A DNA stretch of 64,000 nucleotides, taken from Paraburkholderia adhaesiva (GTDB lineage Bacteria; Pseudomonadota; Gammaproteobacteria; Burkholderiales; Burkholderiaceae). Under the pieces are notes generated by a model. It made no database searches, was not told where the DNA came from, and saw only the letters and a list, made by a program, of their open reading frames with translations. Below are positions 44,001 to 54,156 of the stretch, piece after piece. The DNA is taken from the NCBI RefSeq assembly GCF_021390575.1, contig NZ_JAJEJQ010000001.1, forward strand, positions 496,001 through 560,000, in the 5' to 3' direction. Position 1 is the stretch's first letter, and the number at the start of each line of letters is the position of its first letter. The translations under genes were made by a program, and so were the position numbers.

Positions 44001-45553
44001 CCTGGCAGCGTCACGGCGGCTTTCGCCGTGTCGAGCTGGAACGTGCCGCGCTTTTCATCGGCGTCGATATGGCCCCAAAAATTTTCGAAGCCAGGTAGAC
44101 CCGCACGCGGGTGGCCGCGCGGTGTGAGGCCCGGCCCCGGTTCCTGAGCCGCCAGACTGATGCCCTGAAGGTCGCCCTTGAAGCGGTAGTGGGTCACCGG
44201 CTCGACAATGGGCGCGCGCTGCTCCGAGGCAGCCTCGCCCGATTCGGGCGTCGCGCGTTCGAGCGCCAGGTCGTAGTTCGCGACGAGGCCCTGTGGGTTG
44301 TATCGCAGCAGCGCATTGAGCACGCGTCCCGGCAGCGGCAGCGCGCGCATGAATTCCGCGAGGATGCCGAGGTCGATGCGATCGCCCGCCACGCTGATCA
44401 ACTGGCCATGCTGGAGCGTTTGCTGCCGGAAGCGGCCGTCGAGCGTGGTGAGCGCAAGCGTTCGTATGAGCGGCGTGCCGTCGTCGAGCGGCGGCTGGCC
44501 GAGTTCGGCGTGGAAGTCGCGCAGTTGCAGCGTGTAGTCGTCGGGCTGCACGCCCACACGCCAGTCGAAGTGCGCGATGGGCAGGTTGAGGCGCGGCTGC
44601 GTCGGACGGACTTGCAGCGAGACGTCCCTGCCGTCGAGCACGCCGGTCGCCGAGAGCAGGTGGCCAGACGCGAAGTGCGCCCAGATCGCGTTGTCGATGC
44701 GGCCTGCATAAGTTGCGATCGGTATCTTGATGTAGCCGGCGAGCGTCGGTAAATCGACGGGGCCCGTCGAGAGATACGCGTTGCCGCTCCAGTCGGCGGG
44801 CTTGCCGGCCTGGGTATCGCGTGCATGCTTGAAGTGCGCGCGGAAGTCGAGCGGTCCGTGGAGCACGGTGCCCTCGCTCGGCGCCTGTAGCGCGACGCGG
44901 TGGTCGTAGCCGTCGTTGAGGATCGCGAGGCGGATGTCGTGGAGCGCGAGATCGGGCACGTCGCGCGTCGCGTCGTGCCAGCGCAGTGTGCCGCCGCGTA
45001 GCACGATGGCCTGCTGGCGCATGAGCCAGGTGGTGAACGTCGCGTTGCCCGTGTGGGTGGTCGGCACCGGCACGCCCGCTATGGTGAGCGTGCCGTCGTC
45101 CTCGCGTGCGATCAGCACGTCGGGTTTCTCCACCGTCATGCTCGACAGCAGCGGATCGAAAGTGACGACCGAGCGCCACGAGACCGTCGCCGTGGCGTGT
45201 GGCACGCGCAGCGCGACGGCGCCGTTGCGATCGCGGATCGTGAGGTCGGTGACGTCGATGCCGGGCTGGAAGCCGAGCCAGTGCGGCCCGAGCTTGCCAA
45301 TGCGGAACTCGGCGTGGATCCGGTCCGAGACGACGGCTTCGATGCGAGGCCGGAAATGGTCGATGTGCGGCAGGACGACGTAACGCAGTCCGAGCAGCAG
45401 CGCCGCGACGATGAAATAAAGGACGAGCGCAATGGCGGCCAGCACGCGCAGCGTGTGGCGCAGCACCGGATGGTGGTGCTCGGCCGCATCCGGGGTCTCC
45501 CGGGTGGCATGTCCGGTTTGATGCGGGCCGGCGGGATCGTTTCGCTCGGACAT
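41018..45553 (-). CDS. yhdP: YhdP-family AsmA-like envelope protein
   Basis: 1511 aa. One N-terminal transmembrane helix (around VLRVLAAIALVLYFIVAALL) anchors a giant periplasmic protein built from repeated beta-sheet segments. YhdP belongs to the AsmA-like bridge proteins that carry phospholipid to the outer membrane. The C-terminus (IIAAIINPLIGLGALVADFA, then SHPHIERL) is the conserved YhdP end. Residues about 1000-1130 form an Ala/Ser/Thr/Pro-rich insert with almost no hydrophobic pattern, unusual for the family. The ATG at 45553 is chosen as the frame before it is antisense to glnE. It leads the nitrilase-tldD operon. Confidence 0.9.
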   Translation of the reverse strand: MSERNDPAGPHQTGHATRETPDAAEHHHPVLRHTLRVLAAIALVLYFIVAALLLGLRYVVLPHIDHFRPRIEAVVSDRIHAEFRIGKLGPHWLGFQPGIDVTDLTIRDRNGAVALRVPHATATVSWRSVVTFDPLLSSMTVEKPDVLIAREDDGTLTIAGVPVPTTHTGNATFTTWLMRQQAIVLRGGTLRWHDATRDVPDLALHDIRLAILNDGYDHRVALQAPSEGTVLHGPLDFRAHFKHARDTQAGKPADWSGNAYLSTGPVDLPTLAGYIKIPIATYAGRIDNAIWAHFASGHLLSATGVLDGRDVSLQVRPTQPRLNLPIAHFDWRVGVQPDDYTLQLRDFHAELGQPPLDDGTPLIRTLALTTLDGRFRQQTLQHGQLISVAGDRIDLGILAEFMRALPLPGRVLNALLRYNPQGLVANYDLALERATPESGEAASEQRAPIVEPVTHYRFKGDLQGISLAAQEPGPGLTPRGHPRAGLPGFENFWGHIDADEKRGTFQLDTAKAAVTLPGVFDNPRLMFDRLYGAGKWTVADKREPGELHKAFVVDVSTFGVQNEDARATMTAHYSNPGHGRGALDLKADFETAQVRAIPRYLPTGLTEKTRNYLGHSLQGGVSKGATIEVHGDLTLFPYSRAPDAGQFRIVAPFTRGRFDPTPFPPRTLRNGAPNVWPAFDDIDGVFTLHENKLRFDVARGRYRNFVLRDVNGRIDDLGTKASDLVITGAGRGPLADLLDYANNSSIGYMSKHVGEKVRAQGPASLALTLDIPRIPMPKVRAEGTIGFENNELAADNVPPVSNLTGKVRFANHSAQVEHLTARFLGGALRASGALRPDGSYAFDVSGDVAVDAARGLNLRGAAAAALGRMSGAAPYALSVSGRQGHLPDVKASSDLTDLALDLPAPFGKPAGQPMPLRAELQPGTGDGTDAGNPAAFQHADVTLGPLVARYVMRRVPGHVPDVVRGVIAMNRPADLPSEGVMATIDIPTFDADAWRRVVQEIRGTATGASAGAAAASGTGTGAIPATNSAAASSAPARQSAADAAPVVTPPSPGRASSADAAALATSRERGALPTSTADRGRTATASATTAATTTAAPTTPASEAASSAASADAASSPVAQFMPGGAFAQYVPSRFAVHVGTLTLLKRHWENVVVGATRSGRDWQANLASNQVSGHLSWKPGPVPGTPGTLEARLARLVVPAATENDLIGRAISAPMQNMPAIDLVVNQLIVRGRDLGRLQVNAHNFDDNGEPVWQLDALDISNPDAHLSATGNWRTSSEVAGEDIPTPRRTALEFHLDILDAGALLERAGMPRTLKGGRGTLTGDVSWHGGPSQIDYPTLDGNLAVDLRHGQILKVDPGVARLLGVLSLQSLARFATTDFRDVIGEGLPFTSVTGTGQIEDGVGHTNDFRLITAPGRAQMTGTVDLVHETQDLHVRVAPTLSVGAGVIAAAIINPLIGLGALVADFALSHTLESAFTIDYAITGSWSHPHIERLRGDQGKIDAQKPAAAAH

Positions 45554-45796
45554 GCTGCTGCGGGTACGGTGTGATAGCGTTGCGTTCTGACCACGAAATG
45601 TATCACATGGGGCCGTGGTGACGGACATCCGGAGATCACTGGGTGGCTGCGCCGCGCGTCTTGCGCACCTGCAGTTTGCATGTGTTTGCACGCGTTTGCG
45701 CTGTACTGTTGCGTGATTTTGCAGTGACCCCGGCCAACAGGCCGGTCCGCCAGCAAACGCGCGCGCCGCCGCCGTGCCCCAGCGAGCCACGCTTTC

Positions 45797-48595
45797 ATGA
45801 CCGACCTGCCTCTTCTCAGTGCCACCTATTCCCGCTACGCGACGCGCGCGTATGCGGCCCGTCCCGATCTCGCAGAGCAGGTCAGGTCGCTGGCCGCCGA
45901 GCCGATTACGCGCGAGCGTCTCGTTGCGCGCCTCGACGCGTTGTGCGCGCAGGCGGGCGGCATGCCTGGCGTGCCGCTCACCGACGAGCAGTTGAAGAAA
46001 GCGCTGCGCCAGCTGCGCGTCGAGACGATCTGCGCCGTCATGGAGCGCGACCTCGGGCGCGTGGCCGACGTCGGTGAAGTCACCGGAACGATGACCGACC
46101 TGGCCGAAGTCGCGATCCAGCGCGCGCTGGCGGTCCTCAGCGCCGACCTCGAAGCGCTTTTTGGCGAGCCGCGCGGGCCGAACGGCGAGCGTCTTACGCT
46201 CGGCGTCGTCGGCATGGGCAAGCTGGGCGGGCGTGAGCTGAACGTTTCGTCGGATATCGACCTCATCTTCGTCTACGAGGACGACGGCGAAACGACGGGC
46301 GGCCAGCGCTCGCCCATCGCGGCGCAGGACTTTTTCACGCGCATGGGCAAGCGCCTGATCGGCGCGCTCTCCGATGTGACCGCAGATGGCTTCGTGTTCC
46401 GCGTCGACATGCGGTTGCGGCCGAACGGCGACTCGGGGCCGCTCGTGTGCAGCCTCGGCATGCTCGAAGAATATTTTTACGTGCAGGGCCGCGAGTGGGA
46501 GCGCTATGCGTGGATAAAGGGGCGCCTCGTTTCGGAGGAGGAGAGCGAGAGCGGGCTGCGCCTCGCCTCGCAGCTCGATGCGCTCGTGAAGCCGTTCGTG
46601 TACCGGCGCTACCTGGACTTCGGCGTGATCAGCGCGATCCGGTCGCTGCACGTCCAGATCCGCCACGAAGCGCAGCGCCGCGCCCACATGCGCCCTGACA
46701 AGGCAGACGACATCAAGCTCGGGCGCGGCGGCATCCGCGAGATCGAGTTCAGCGCCCAGGTGTTCCAGCTGATCCGCGGCGGCCAGGACGCGGGTTTTCG
46801 CGTGCGGCCGACGCTCGCCGTGCTCGGGTACGCCGCGGCGCGTGGACTGATCGCCCATGAGGTCTGCACGGACCTCTCGCGCGCATACAACTTCTTGCGC
46901 GAACTGGAACACCGTCTGCAATACCGCGACGATGCGCAGACGCATGCCATGCCGGTCGATCCGGCTGAGCGCGCGCTGCTGGCGGGCTCGATGGGCTTTG
47001 ACGACTATGCCTCACTGATGACTGTACTCGACGCCCATCGCGACGTAGTGGAGCGCCAGTTCGACCAGATCTTCGCCGACAAGGCCAACGGCGACGGCAG
47101 CGCTGCGTCCGATGACGCAGTGGGCGCGGCCGTGTGGAGCGAGGTACTCGCGGAAGACGGCACCGACGATGAGCTGCTCGAACTCCTTGGCGGGCTTGGC
47201 ATCGACGATCCGGCGCCGCTGCTTTCGAGGCTGCGCGGGATGTGGCGTTCGTCGCGTTACGCTGGGCTGCCTGAGAAGAGCCGCCAGCGTTTTGACAGCG
47301 TGGCGCAGCGCGCGCTCGAAGCCGCGCGGACGCTGGAGCCCCGCGAGCGGCGCGGCGACACGCTCGTGCGCATGTTCGACCTGCTCGACGCGGTGGGCCG
47401 GCGCGGGGCCTACCTCGCGCTGCTCACCGAATACCCGGACGCGCTCAACCGTGTGCTGAAGGTGCTGGGCGCGACGCGCTGGGGAGCGGGCTATCTGATC
47501 CGCCATCCTCAGCTGCTCGACGAACTGCTCGACGACGAAGCCATCGCCACACCGTTCGACTGGCCCGAGTTCTCGCGCCACTTGCGTCTGCGGCTCGCCG
47601 CGGCTGCGGACGTCGAGCAGCAGATGGACCTGCTGCGCCACGCGCACCAGGCCGAAGTGTTTCGCATCCTGCTGAACGATCTGGGAGGGCTGCTCTCCGT
47701 CGAGCATGTGAGCGACCAGCTCTCGGCGCTCGCGGATGCGGTGCTCGACGTGACCATCGAAGCGGTCTGGCAGCAGTTTCCGAAACGTCACCGCGAAGTG
47801 CCGCGTTTCGCTGCGATTGCGTATGGCAAGCTGGGCGGCAAGGAACTCGGTTACGCATCGGATCTCGACCTGATCTTCCTCTACGACGACGATGACGAGC
47901 GTGCTTCGGAAATCTACGCATTGTTCGCGCGCCGCCTCATTACGTGGCTGACCACGGCAACGGGCGCGGGCACGCTGTTCGATATCGATCTGCGGCTGCG
48001 GCCGAACGGCGAATCGGGGATGCTCGTCACCGATCTCGACGCGTTCCGCCGCTATCAGCTACGCGAGGGCGACGCGGCGAACACGGCGTGGGTGTGGGAG
48101 CATCAGGCGCTGACGCGTGCGCGGTTTTCGGCTGGTGACGAAGCGATCGGCAACGCGTTCGAGGCGATCCGCGTCCAGGTGCTCACGACATCGCGCGATG
48201 CAGCGCCGCTCGCGAAGGAAATCGTCGAGATGCGTCAGCGCGTGGAGGACGGCCATCCCAATCACACCGAGCTTTTCGATCTGAAGCACGACCGCGGTGG
48301 CATGGTCGATATCGAGTTCCTGGTGCAGTACTGGGTGCTGCTGCACGCTGCACAGGACCCCGAACTGATCCGCAACACGGGCAACATCGCGCTGTTGCGC
48401 GAGGTGTCGCGCTTCGGACTGATGGGTGAAGAAGAGGCAGAAACGATCGGTTCGGCGTACCGGCTATATCGTAAGCTGCAGCACCGTGTGCGGCTCGACG
48501 GCATGGAAGTCGCGCGCGTCGAGCCGGAGCGCGTCGAGGCGCAGCGCGACGCGGTGCTGGCGTTGTGGAAGCGGGTGTTCGGCGATCGGGGTTGA
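45797..48595 (+). CDS. glnE: glutamine synthetase adenylyltransferase/deadenylylase
   Basis: 932 aa bifunctional enzyme that switches glutamine synthetase off and on. Two nucleotidyltransferase domains are visible: GMGKLGGRELNVSSDIDLIF near residue 137 (the deadenylylating half) and YGKLGGKELGYASDLDLIFL near 675 (the adenylylating half), each with the G-S/x-D-x-D metal motif. The regulatory region responding to PII lies between them. Length is close to the 946 aa of E. coli. It is divergent from yhdP with 243 bases between and converges with recN. Confidence 0.96.
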   Translation: MTDLPLLSATYSRYATRAYAARPDLAEQVRSLAAEPITRERLVARLDALCAQAGGMPGVPLTDEQLKKALRQLRVETICAVMERDLGRVADVGEVTGTMTDLAEVAIQRALAVLSADLEALFGEPRGPNGERLTLGVVGMGKLGGRELNVSSDIDLIFVYEDDGETTGGQRSPIAAQDFFTRMGKRLIGALSDVTADGFVFRVDMRLRPNGDSGPLVCSLGMLEEYFYVQGREWERYAWIKGRLVSEEESESGLRLASQLDALVKPFVYRRYLDFGVISAIRSLHVQIRHEAQRRAHMRPDKADDIKLGRGGIREIEFSAQVFQLIRGGQDAGFRVRPTLAVLGYAAARGLIAHEVCTDLSRAYNFLRELEHRLQYRDDAQTHAMPVDPAERALLAGSMGFDDYASLMTVLDAHRDVVERQFDQIFADKANGDGSAASDDAVGAAVWSEVLAEDGTDDELLELLGGLGIDDPAPLLSRLRGMWRSSRYAGLPEKSRQRFDSVAQRALEAARTLEPRERRGDTLVRMFDLLDAVGRRGAYLALLTEYPDALNRVLKVLGATRWGAGYLIRHPQLLDELLDDEAIATPFDWPEFSRHLRLRLAAAADVEQQMDLLRHAHQAEVFRILLNDLGGLLSVEHVSDQLSALADAVLDVTIEAVWQQFPKRHREVPRFAAIAYGKLGGKELGYASDLDLIFLYDDDDERASEIYALFARRLITWLTTATGAGTLFDIDLRLRPNGESGMLVTDLDAFRRYQLREGDAANTAWVWEHQALTRARFSAGDEAIGNAFEAIRVQVLTTSRDAAPLAKEIVEMRQRVEDGHPNHTELFDLKHDRGGMVDIEFLVQYWVLLHAAQDPELIRNTGNIALLREVSRFGLMGEEEAETIGSAYRLYRKLQHRVRLDGMEVARVEPERVEAQRDAVLALWKRVFGDRG

Positions 48596-48638
48596 TGCCG
48601 CGGGCGCGCGGACGTGGCCGCCGCGCCGCGGATCGCGC

Positions 48639-50315
48639 TTACGCCGCCAGCATTTCCTTGGCGTGACGCCTCGTCGTGGCGGTGATTTCGAGTCCGCCCA
48701 GCATACGCGCCACTTCCTCGACGCGCCCGGGTTTGTCGAGCGTCGTGACGAGCGAGAGTGTGCCGCCGTTTCCGTCGCTCGCCTTCGAGACCTGGAAGTG
48801 ATGCTCGCCGCGCGCGGCGACCTGCGGCAAGTGCGTGACGCATAGCACCTGACGCTCGCGCCCGAGTTGATGGAGCAGCCTGCCGACCACTTCCGCGACG
48901 CCGCCTCCAATGCCGGTGTCGACTTCGTCGAAGATCAGCGTCGGCGTGGGGCTCGCGGCGCTTGCGATCACGGCGAGGGCGAGACTGATCCGCGCGAGTT
49001 CGCCACCTGAGGCGATCTTCGCGAGCGGCCGCAACGGCACGCCCGCGTGGCCCGCCACGCGAAATTCGATCTGCTCAAGACCATGCGCGCCGCCGCCTTC
49101 GCCGCCGGCACCGTTCGCGAGCGGCACCAGCGCGACTTCGAAACTGCCGCCCTTCATCGAGAGTTCCTGCATGCCTTGCGTCACCGCCGCGCCAAGCGCT
49201 TTCGCGGCCTTCTCGCGCGCCTTCGAGAGCTGCTTCGCTTCGACGAGATACGCCTCGTGGGCGCGATCCGCTGCGGCGCGCAGGCCGTCGAGATCGGCGG
49301 CGGCGTCGAGCGTCGCGAGTTGCGCGCGCCGCGCCGCGTGTTCTTCCGGCAGCGACTCGGCCTGAAGACGGAACTTGCGCGCTGCCGAATGCAGCGCGTC
49401 GAGGCGCTTCTCCACCTGCGCGAGCCGCTCGGGATCAAGCTCGAGCCGTTGCGCGTAGTGCGAGAGCGAGTACGAGGCTTCCTGCAACTGGATCGCAGCC
49501 GGTTCGAGCGCAGCGAGTGCATCGCCGAGCGCCGGGTCGATCTCCGCGAGATCGCGAAGCTTCGAAACGATCGAGTTCAGATGCGAGATCATTGCCTCGT
49601 CCGACTCGGACAGGGCGGCAAGCGCACCTTGCACGCCATCGATCAGATTCGCCGAATGCGAGAGCCGCCGATGCTCGGCGTTCACTTCCTCCCACTCGCC
49701 CGGCTGTGGCGCGAGCTTGTCGAGTTCGGCTAGCTGCCATGCGAGCCGTTCGCGTTCTAGCTGCAGCTCGCGGTCGCGCGAGAGCGCGTGTTCGACGGCT
49801 TGGCGCGCGTCTCGCGCGGTGCGCCATGTGCGCGTGACGGCGGCAGCGAGGTCCGTGAGGCCCGCGTGGGTGTCGAAGAGTTCGCGCTGCGCGTCGGGCC
49901 GCATCAGCAACTGGTGCGCGTGCTGGCCGTGGATGTCCACGAGCATTTCGCCCACTTCGCGCAATTGCGCAAGCGTGGCGGGCGTTCCGTTGATGAACGC
50001 GCGCGAGCGTCCGCCGCTGTCCACGACGCGGCGCAGCATGACGACACCGTCGCCGTCGGGGCTCGCGAGCGCCTGCTCGTCGAGCCATGCGGCGACGTGC
50101 GGCGGCGCCTCGAATTCGGCCGTGATGTCGGCGCGCGTCTCGCCCGTGCGCACGACGCCGGCATCTGCGCGCACGCCGAGCGTCAGCGCCAGCGCATCGA
50201 TCAGAATGGATTTGCCCGCGCCGGTTTCGCCGGAGAAGACGGAAAAGCCGCTGTCGAATTCGAGGTCGAGCGCCGCGACGATCACGAAGTCGCGAATCGA
50301 GAGATGACGGAGCAT
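48639..50315 (-). CDS. recN: DNA repair protein RecN
   Basis: 558 aa SMC-like ATPase acting in double-strand break repair. The Walker A is GETGAGKS (29-36), two long coiled-coil segments lie about 160-210 and 290-360, and the C-terminal ABC signature LASGGELARISLAL precedes the Walker B IFDEVDTGIGG. Length is normal (E. coli 553). It follows nadK by 55 bases on the same strand; nadK-recN pairs are widespread. I see no LexA box before it. Confidence 0.96.
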   Translation of the reverse strand: MLRHLSIRDFVIVAALDLEFDSGFSVFSGETGAGKSILIDALALTLGVRADAGVVRTGETRADITAEFEAPPHVAAWLDEQALASPDGDGVVMLRRVVDSGGRSRAFINGTPATLAQLREVGEMLVDIHGQHAHQLLMRPDAQRELFDTHAGLTDLAAAVTRTWRTARDARQAVEHALSRDRELQLERERLAWQLAELDKLAPQPGEWEEVNAEHRRLSHSANLIDGVQGALAALSESDEAMISHLNSIVSKLRDLAEIDPALGDALAALEPAAIQLQEASYSLSHYAQRLELDPERLAQVEKRLDALHSAARKFRLQAESLPEEHAARRAQLATLDAAADLDGLRAAADRAHEAYLVEAKQLSKAREKAAKALGAAVTQGMQELSMKGGSFEVALVPLANGAGGEGGGAHGLEQIEFRVAGHAGVPLRPLAKIASGGELARISLALAVIASAASPTPTLIFDEVDTGIGGGVAEVVGRLLHQLGRERQVLCVTHLPQVAARGEHHFQVSKASDGNGGTLSLVTTLDKPGRVEEVARMLGGLEITATTRRHAKEMLAA

Positions 50316-50370
50316 GGGTCCTGGCGTCTGGCTGCTGGCGTGTTGGATGGGCGTGTGGGTTGGGACGGCG

Positions 50371-51282
50371 TCAGTCTTCCGGGTCGTCGAGCAGCGACGG
50401 GTGTTCGTTCCAGTGGAGCTTCTTGCGCAGCGTCGCGTAATAGCTGTAGCCGACCGGGTGCAGGACCGTCACGGTATGGCGCGAGCGGCGCACCTCGATC
50501 ACGTCGCCGAGTTCGAGCGACGTGAACGACTGCATGTCGAAGTTCACGTTGACGTCGCGGCCCGAAACGATCTGGATGCTCACCTTGCAGTCGTCCGGCA
50601 GCACGATCGGGCGATTCGAGAGCGCGTGCGGCGCGATCGGCACGAGCACGATGCCCTTGAGCTGCGGATGCAGGATCGGCCCGTTCGACGAGAGCGCGTA
50701 GGCGGTCGATCCTGTGGGCGTCGAAACGATCAGTCCGTCCGAGCGCTGGTTGTACATGAAACGGCCATCGACGTTCACGCGTAGCTCCGCCATGCCGGAG
50801 AAGCCGCTGCGGTTCACGACGACGTCGTTGAACGCGACCGCGTGATAGATCGGCTCGCCGTCGCGTGTGATGCGCGACTCCAGCAGCATGCGCTCCTCCC
50901 GCTCGAACGAGCCGGCGAGCAGTTGCGGCACGACCTCCTGCATATCCTTGAACGGGATGTCGGTGATGAAGCCGAGCCGCCCATGGTTGATGCCGATGAG
51001 CGGTGTACCGTAGGGCGCGAGCTGGCGGCCGATGCCGAGCATCGTACCGTCGCCGCCGAGCACGACGGCGACATCCGCGCGCGTGCCGATTTCGTCGGGC
51101 TGGAGCGCGGGATAGCCGCTTGCGCCGATTTCCTGGGCTGTTTGCGCCTCGAACACCACCGCGAAACCGAGCTTCGAGATGGTCTGAGCGAGCGCGATCA
51201 ACGGCTCGCCGATGCCCGGCGTCTGGCTGCGTCCGACAAGCGCAACGGTCTTGAACTGGCTGTGAATCTTCTGGGTCTGCAT
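50371..51282 (-). CDS. nadK: NAD kinase
   Basis: 303 aa. Phosphorylates NAD to NADP. The catalytic GGDGT motif is at 76-80 ([11 protein letters not shown]), followed by NHGRLGF and the C-terminal [17 protein letters not shown] of the NAD-binding domain. Length matches the family. It is divergent from hrcA, and the hrcA//nadK-recN order is typical of Burkholderiaceae. Confidence 0.97.
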   Translation of the reverse strand: MQTQKIHSQFKTVALVGRSQTPGIGEPLIALAQTISKLGFAVVFEAQTAQEIGASGYPALQPDEIGTRADVAVVLGGDGTMLGIGRQLAPYGTPLIGINHGRLGFITDIPFKDMQEVVPQLLAGSFEREERMLLESRITRDGEPIYHAVAFNDVVVNRSGFSGMAELRVNVDGRFMYNQRSDGLIVSTPTGSTAYALSSNGPILHPQLKGIVLVPIAPHALSNRPIVLPDDCKVSIQIVSGRDVNVNFDMQSFTSLELGDVIEVRRSRHTVTVLHPVGYSYYATLRKKLHWNEHPSLLDDPED

Positions 51283-51494
51283 GCCGGCATTACACCATAG
51301 TCAGGTCATGAAAAGAACCTGGCGGCCCCCGCGGGCGGGCGGCGGCGCCTCGCGCATTTCCCGTTAAAATCGGTGACGTGGTGATGACAGCTTCGCGCGT
51401 CACAGTCGCTTCCGGGCAATGATGCTCCGGCGGCGCCCGGCGCGGCCGGGCGTGCACTCGCCGCCGTCGCGCCATTAGGCTAAAATTTTCCCTC

Positions 51495-52514
51495 ATGCTA
51501 GATCCCCGCGCACAAACCCTCCTCAAGACGCTGATCGAGCGCTACATCGCCGAAGGTCAGCCGGTCGGGTCGCGCACGCTTTCGCGCTATTCCGGCCTTG
51601 AATTGAGCCCGGCGACGATCCGCAATGTCATGTCGGATCTGGAGGAGCTGGGGCTGGTGTCCAGCCCGCACACGTCGGCGGGGCGCATACCTACGCCGCG
51701 CGGCTACCGTTTGTTCGTCGATACGATGCTCACCGTCGAGCACACGGCCGATGACGAAGCCGTCACGCGTGCCGTCAAGACGACGCTGCGCCCGGGTGAG
51801 CCGCAAAAAGTGGTGGCGGCCGCGGCGAGCGTGCTCTCGAATCTCTCGCAGTTCGCGGGCGTGGTGATGACGCCGCGACGCAGTCACGTGTTCAAGCAGA
51901 TCGAGTTCATGCGTCTGTCGGACAAGCGCATCCTGCTCATCATCGTGACGCCTGAAGGCGACGTGCAAAACCGCATCATGGCGACGCAGCGCGATTTCGC
52001 GCCGTCGGAACTGATCGAAGCCTCGAACTACATCAACGCGCATTTCGCGGGCCTCTCGTTCGACGAAGTACGCCAGCGCCTGCGCGACGAAATCGACGCG
52101 CTGCGCGGCGACATGACCACGCTCATGCACGCGGCGGTGACCGCGAGCACCGACGAAACCGATACCGGCGAGACCGTGCTCATCTCGGGCGAGCGCAATC
52201 TGCTGGAAGTAGCCGATCTTTCCTCGGACATGGCGCGGCTTCGCCGGCTCTTCGACGTGTTCGACCAGAAAACGAGCCTGCTGCAGTTGCTCGACGTATC
52301 GAGCCACGCGCAGGGCGTCCAGATTTTCATTGGCGGCGAGTCGAATCTCGTGCCGATCGAGGAAATGAGCGTTGTCACGGCGCCGTATGAAGTCAACGGC
52401 AAGATCGTGGGCACGCTTGGCGTTATCGGCCCGACGCGCATGGCGTACAACCGTGTGATTCCCATCGTCGACATTACGGCGCGCCTCCTTTCGCTCACGC
52501 TCAGCCAGAACTGA
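51495..52514 (+). CDS. hrcA: heat-inducible transcription repressor HrcA
   Basis: 339 aa. The N-terminal winged helix is [20 protein letters not shown] with [20 protein letters not shown]; the GAF-like and dimerisation domains follow, ending [14 protein letters not shown]. HrcA represses groE-type genes at CIRCE elements and depends on GroEL. No CIRCE element is seen near this gene, grpE or dnaK, so its targets probably lie elsewhere in the genome. hemH follows on the same strand. Confidence 0.96.
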   Translation: MLDPRAQTLLKTLIERYIAEGQPVGSRTLSRYSGLELSPATIRNVMSDLEELGLVSSPHTSAGRIPTPRGYRLFVDTMLTVEHTADDEAVTRAVKTTLRPGEPQKVVAAAASVLSNLSQFAGVVMTPRRSHVFKQIEFMRLSDKRILLIIVTPEGDVQNRIMATQRDFAPSELIEASNYINAHFAGLSFDEVRQRLRDEIDALRGDMTTLMHAAVTASTDETDTGETVLISGERNLLEVADLSSDMARLRRLFDVFDQKTSLLQLLDVSSHAQGVQIFIGGESNLVPIEEMSVVTAPYEVNGKIVGTLGVIGPTRMAYNRVIPIVDITARLLSLTLSQN

Positions 52515-52650
52515 GCACGTGATCATCATCGGGCAGTCGCGTGCGTCGCGCCATCGGCCGGACGGCCAGGTAGGCGCGTGTGACCCGGCCGCTATAATGT
52601 TTGCCTTGTGCAACTGTTGCCGCGTGCTCGCGCGGCGCAACTGACCGCCT

Positions 52651-53718
52651 ATGCGTTTCGATCTGGAGCGGCCGCTGCAGTCGGCCGTCGCGCATCGCGT
52701 CGCGGTGCTGCTCATCAATCTGGGCACACCGGACGCACCCACGCCGCGTGCGGTGCGCCGCTATCTGGCCCAATTCCTTTCCGATCGTCGTGTGGTCGAG
52801 ATTCCCGCGCCCGTCTGGCAGGTCATCCTGCGCGGGCTGATCCTGCCCATGCGCGGGCGCTCGTCGGCGAAAAAGTACGCGGCCGTCTGGACGCCCGAAG
52901 GCTCGCCGTTGCGCGTTCACACGCAGAAGCAGGCCGACGGCCTGCGCCAGCTGCTGCATGCGAACGACTACACGGTGATCGTCGATTACGCGATGCGCTA
53001 TGGCACGCCCGACATCCCGGCGATGCTCAACCAGCTCAAGCTCGCGGGCGCGGAGCGCATCCTGCTCGTGCCGATGTATCCGCAGTACTCGGCCTCGACC
53101 ACGGCCACCGCGTTCGACGCCGCGTTCGACGCGCTGCGGCGCATGCGCAACCAGCCGGAAATCCGCACCGTGCGCGCGTATCACGACCACCCGGCCTATA
53201 TCGCGGCGCTCGCCGCGCAGGTCCACCAGTACTGGCACGCGCATGGACGGCCTGATTTCGCGGCGGGTGAGCGCCTCGTCTTGAGCTTCCACGGCGTGCC
53301 GAGCCGCACGCTCGACCTCGGCGACCCGTATCACGACCAGTGCCAGCAGACCGCGTCGCTGCTCATGCAAGCGCTCGGACTCACGCCCATCGAGTGCCGC
53401 GTCACGTTCCAGTCCCGTTTTGGCCGCGCGCAGTGGCTTCAGCCGGACACAGCGCCTACGTTGCGCGAGCTTGGCCAGGGCGGCGTGCGCCGTGTGGACG
53501 TCTTCTGCCCCGGGTTCACCGCCGACTGCCTCGAAACCATCGAGGAAATCGGCATGGAAGTGCGCGACGAATTCCTCAAGGCCGGCGGCAAGGAGTTCCA
53601 CCGTATTCCTTGCCTGAACGCATCGACGGCGTGGATCGCCGCGCTCGGCGAAATCGTCGCGCAGAATCTGCAGGGATGGCCGGTGCAGGCCGCGTCGCCC
53701 GCACGCGCCGTTGCCTGA
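52651..53718 (+). CDS. hemH: ferrochelatase
   Basis: 355 aa. Inserts Fe2+ into protoporphyrin IX, the last step of haem synthesis. The start [20 protein letters not shown] leads into [20 protein letters not shown]; the metal-binding histidine is in [11 protein letters not shown], and the C-terminal [20 protein letters not shown] supplies further active-site residues. Length is typical. It is upstream of hslR with 30 bases between. Confidence 0.96.
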   Translation: MRFDLERPLQSAVAHRVAVLLINLGTPDAPTPRAVRRYLAQFLSDRRVVEIPAPVWQVILRGLILPMRGRSSAKKYAAVWTPEGSPLRVHTQKQADGLRQLLHANDYTVIVDYAMRYGTPDIPAMLNQLKLAGAERILLVPMYPQYSASTTATAFDAAFDALRRMRNQPEIRTVRAYHDHPAYIAALAAQVHQYWHAHGRPDFAAGERLVLSFHGVPSRTLDLGDPYHDQCQQTASLLMQALGLTPIECRVTFQSRFGRAQWLQPDTAPTLRELGQGGVRRVDVFCPGFTADCLETIEEIGMEVRDEFLKAGGKEFHRIPCLNASTAWIAALGEIVAQNLQGWPVQAASPARAVA

Positions 53719-53748
53719 GCGGGCGCGTTCTTACTGCCAATTCATCGT

Positions 53749-54156
53749 ATGAATTACAAGATCTCGACTGAACCGTCCGCTCGTCTGCGCATCGACAAGT
53801 GGTTGTGGGCGGCCCGTTTCTTCAAGACCCGCTCGCTTGCCTCGGATGCGATCGGCAAGGGGCGCGTGCGGATCGGCGGCGATCCGGTGAAGGCGTCGAG
53901 GGACGTGCGCGTGGGCGACCTCGTTGAAATCGAGATCGATCACGTGGTCTGGGAGGTCGAGGTGCTAGGCCTGTGCGACGTGCGCGGCCCGGCCAGCATC
54001 GCGCAGACACTTTATGCCGAGACGGAAACCGGGCGCGCGCGGCGCGCCGCGGAGCAGGAGCGGCGGCGGCTGTTTCGCGAACCCGCGTCGGCGCTGCAGG
54101 GCAGGCCGACTAAACGCGACCGCCGCACTATCGACAAACTTGGGCGTGAGGGTTGA
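53749..54156 (+). CDS. hslR: Hsp15-like S4 RNA-binding protein
   Basis: 135 aa. The S4 domain RIDKWLWAARFFKTRSLASD begins at residue 14, followed by GRVRIGGDPVKASRDVRVGD. In E. coli Hsp15 rescues stalled 50S subunits carrying nascent chains after heat shock. The C-terminus is highly basic ([23 protein letters not shown]), as in the family. It lies between hemH and the grpE-dnaK-dnaJ group. The last 29 bases overlap a small convergent frame. Confidence 0.92.
   Translation: MNYKISTEPSARLRIDKWLWAARFFKTRSLASDAIGKGRVRIGGDPVKASRDVRVGDLVEIEIDHVVWEVEVLGLCDVRGPASIAQTLYAETETGRARRAAEQERRRLFREPASALQGRPTKRDRRTIDKLGREG

Noticed and set aside
45554..46945. Upstream extension of yhdP by about 460 codons
   Set aside because: This part is antisense to glnE and has no membrane or YhdP-like feature; the canonical N-terminal helix starts after the ATG at 45553.
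51430..51494. Possible CIRCE element before hrcA
   Set aside because: No TTAGCACTC-type inverted repeat is present; a TTAGGCTAAAATTTT stretch is not a match.
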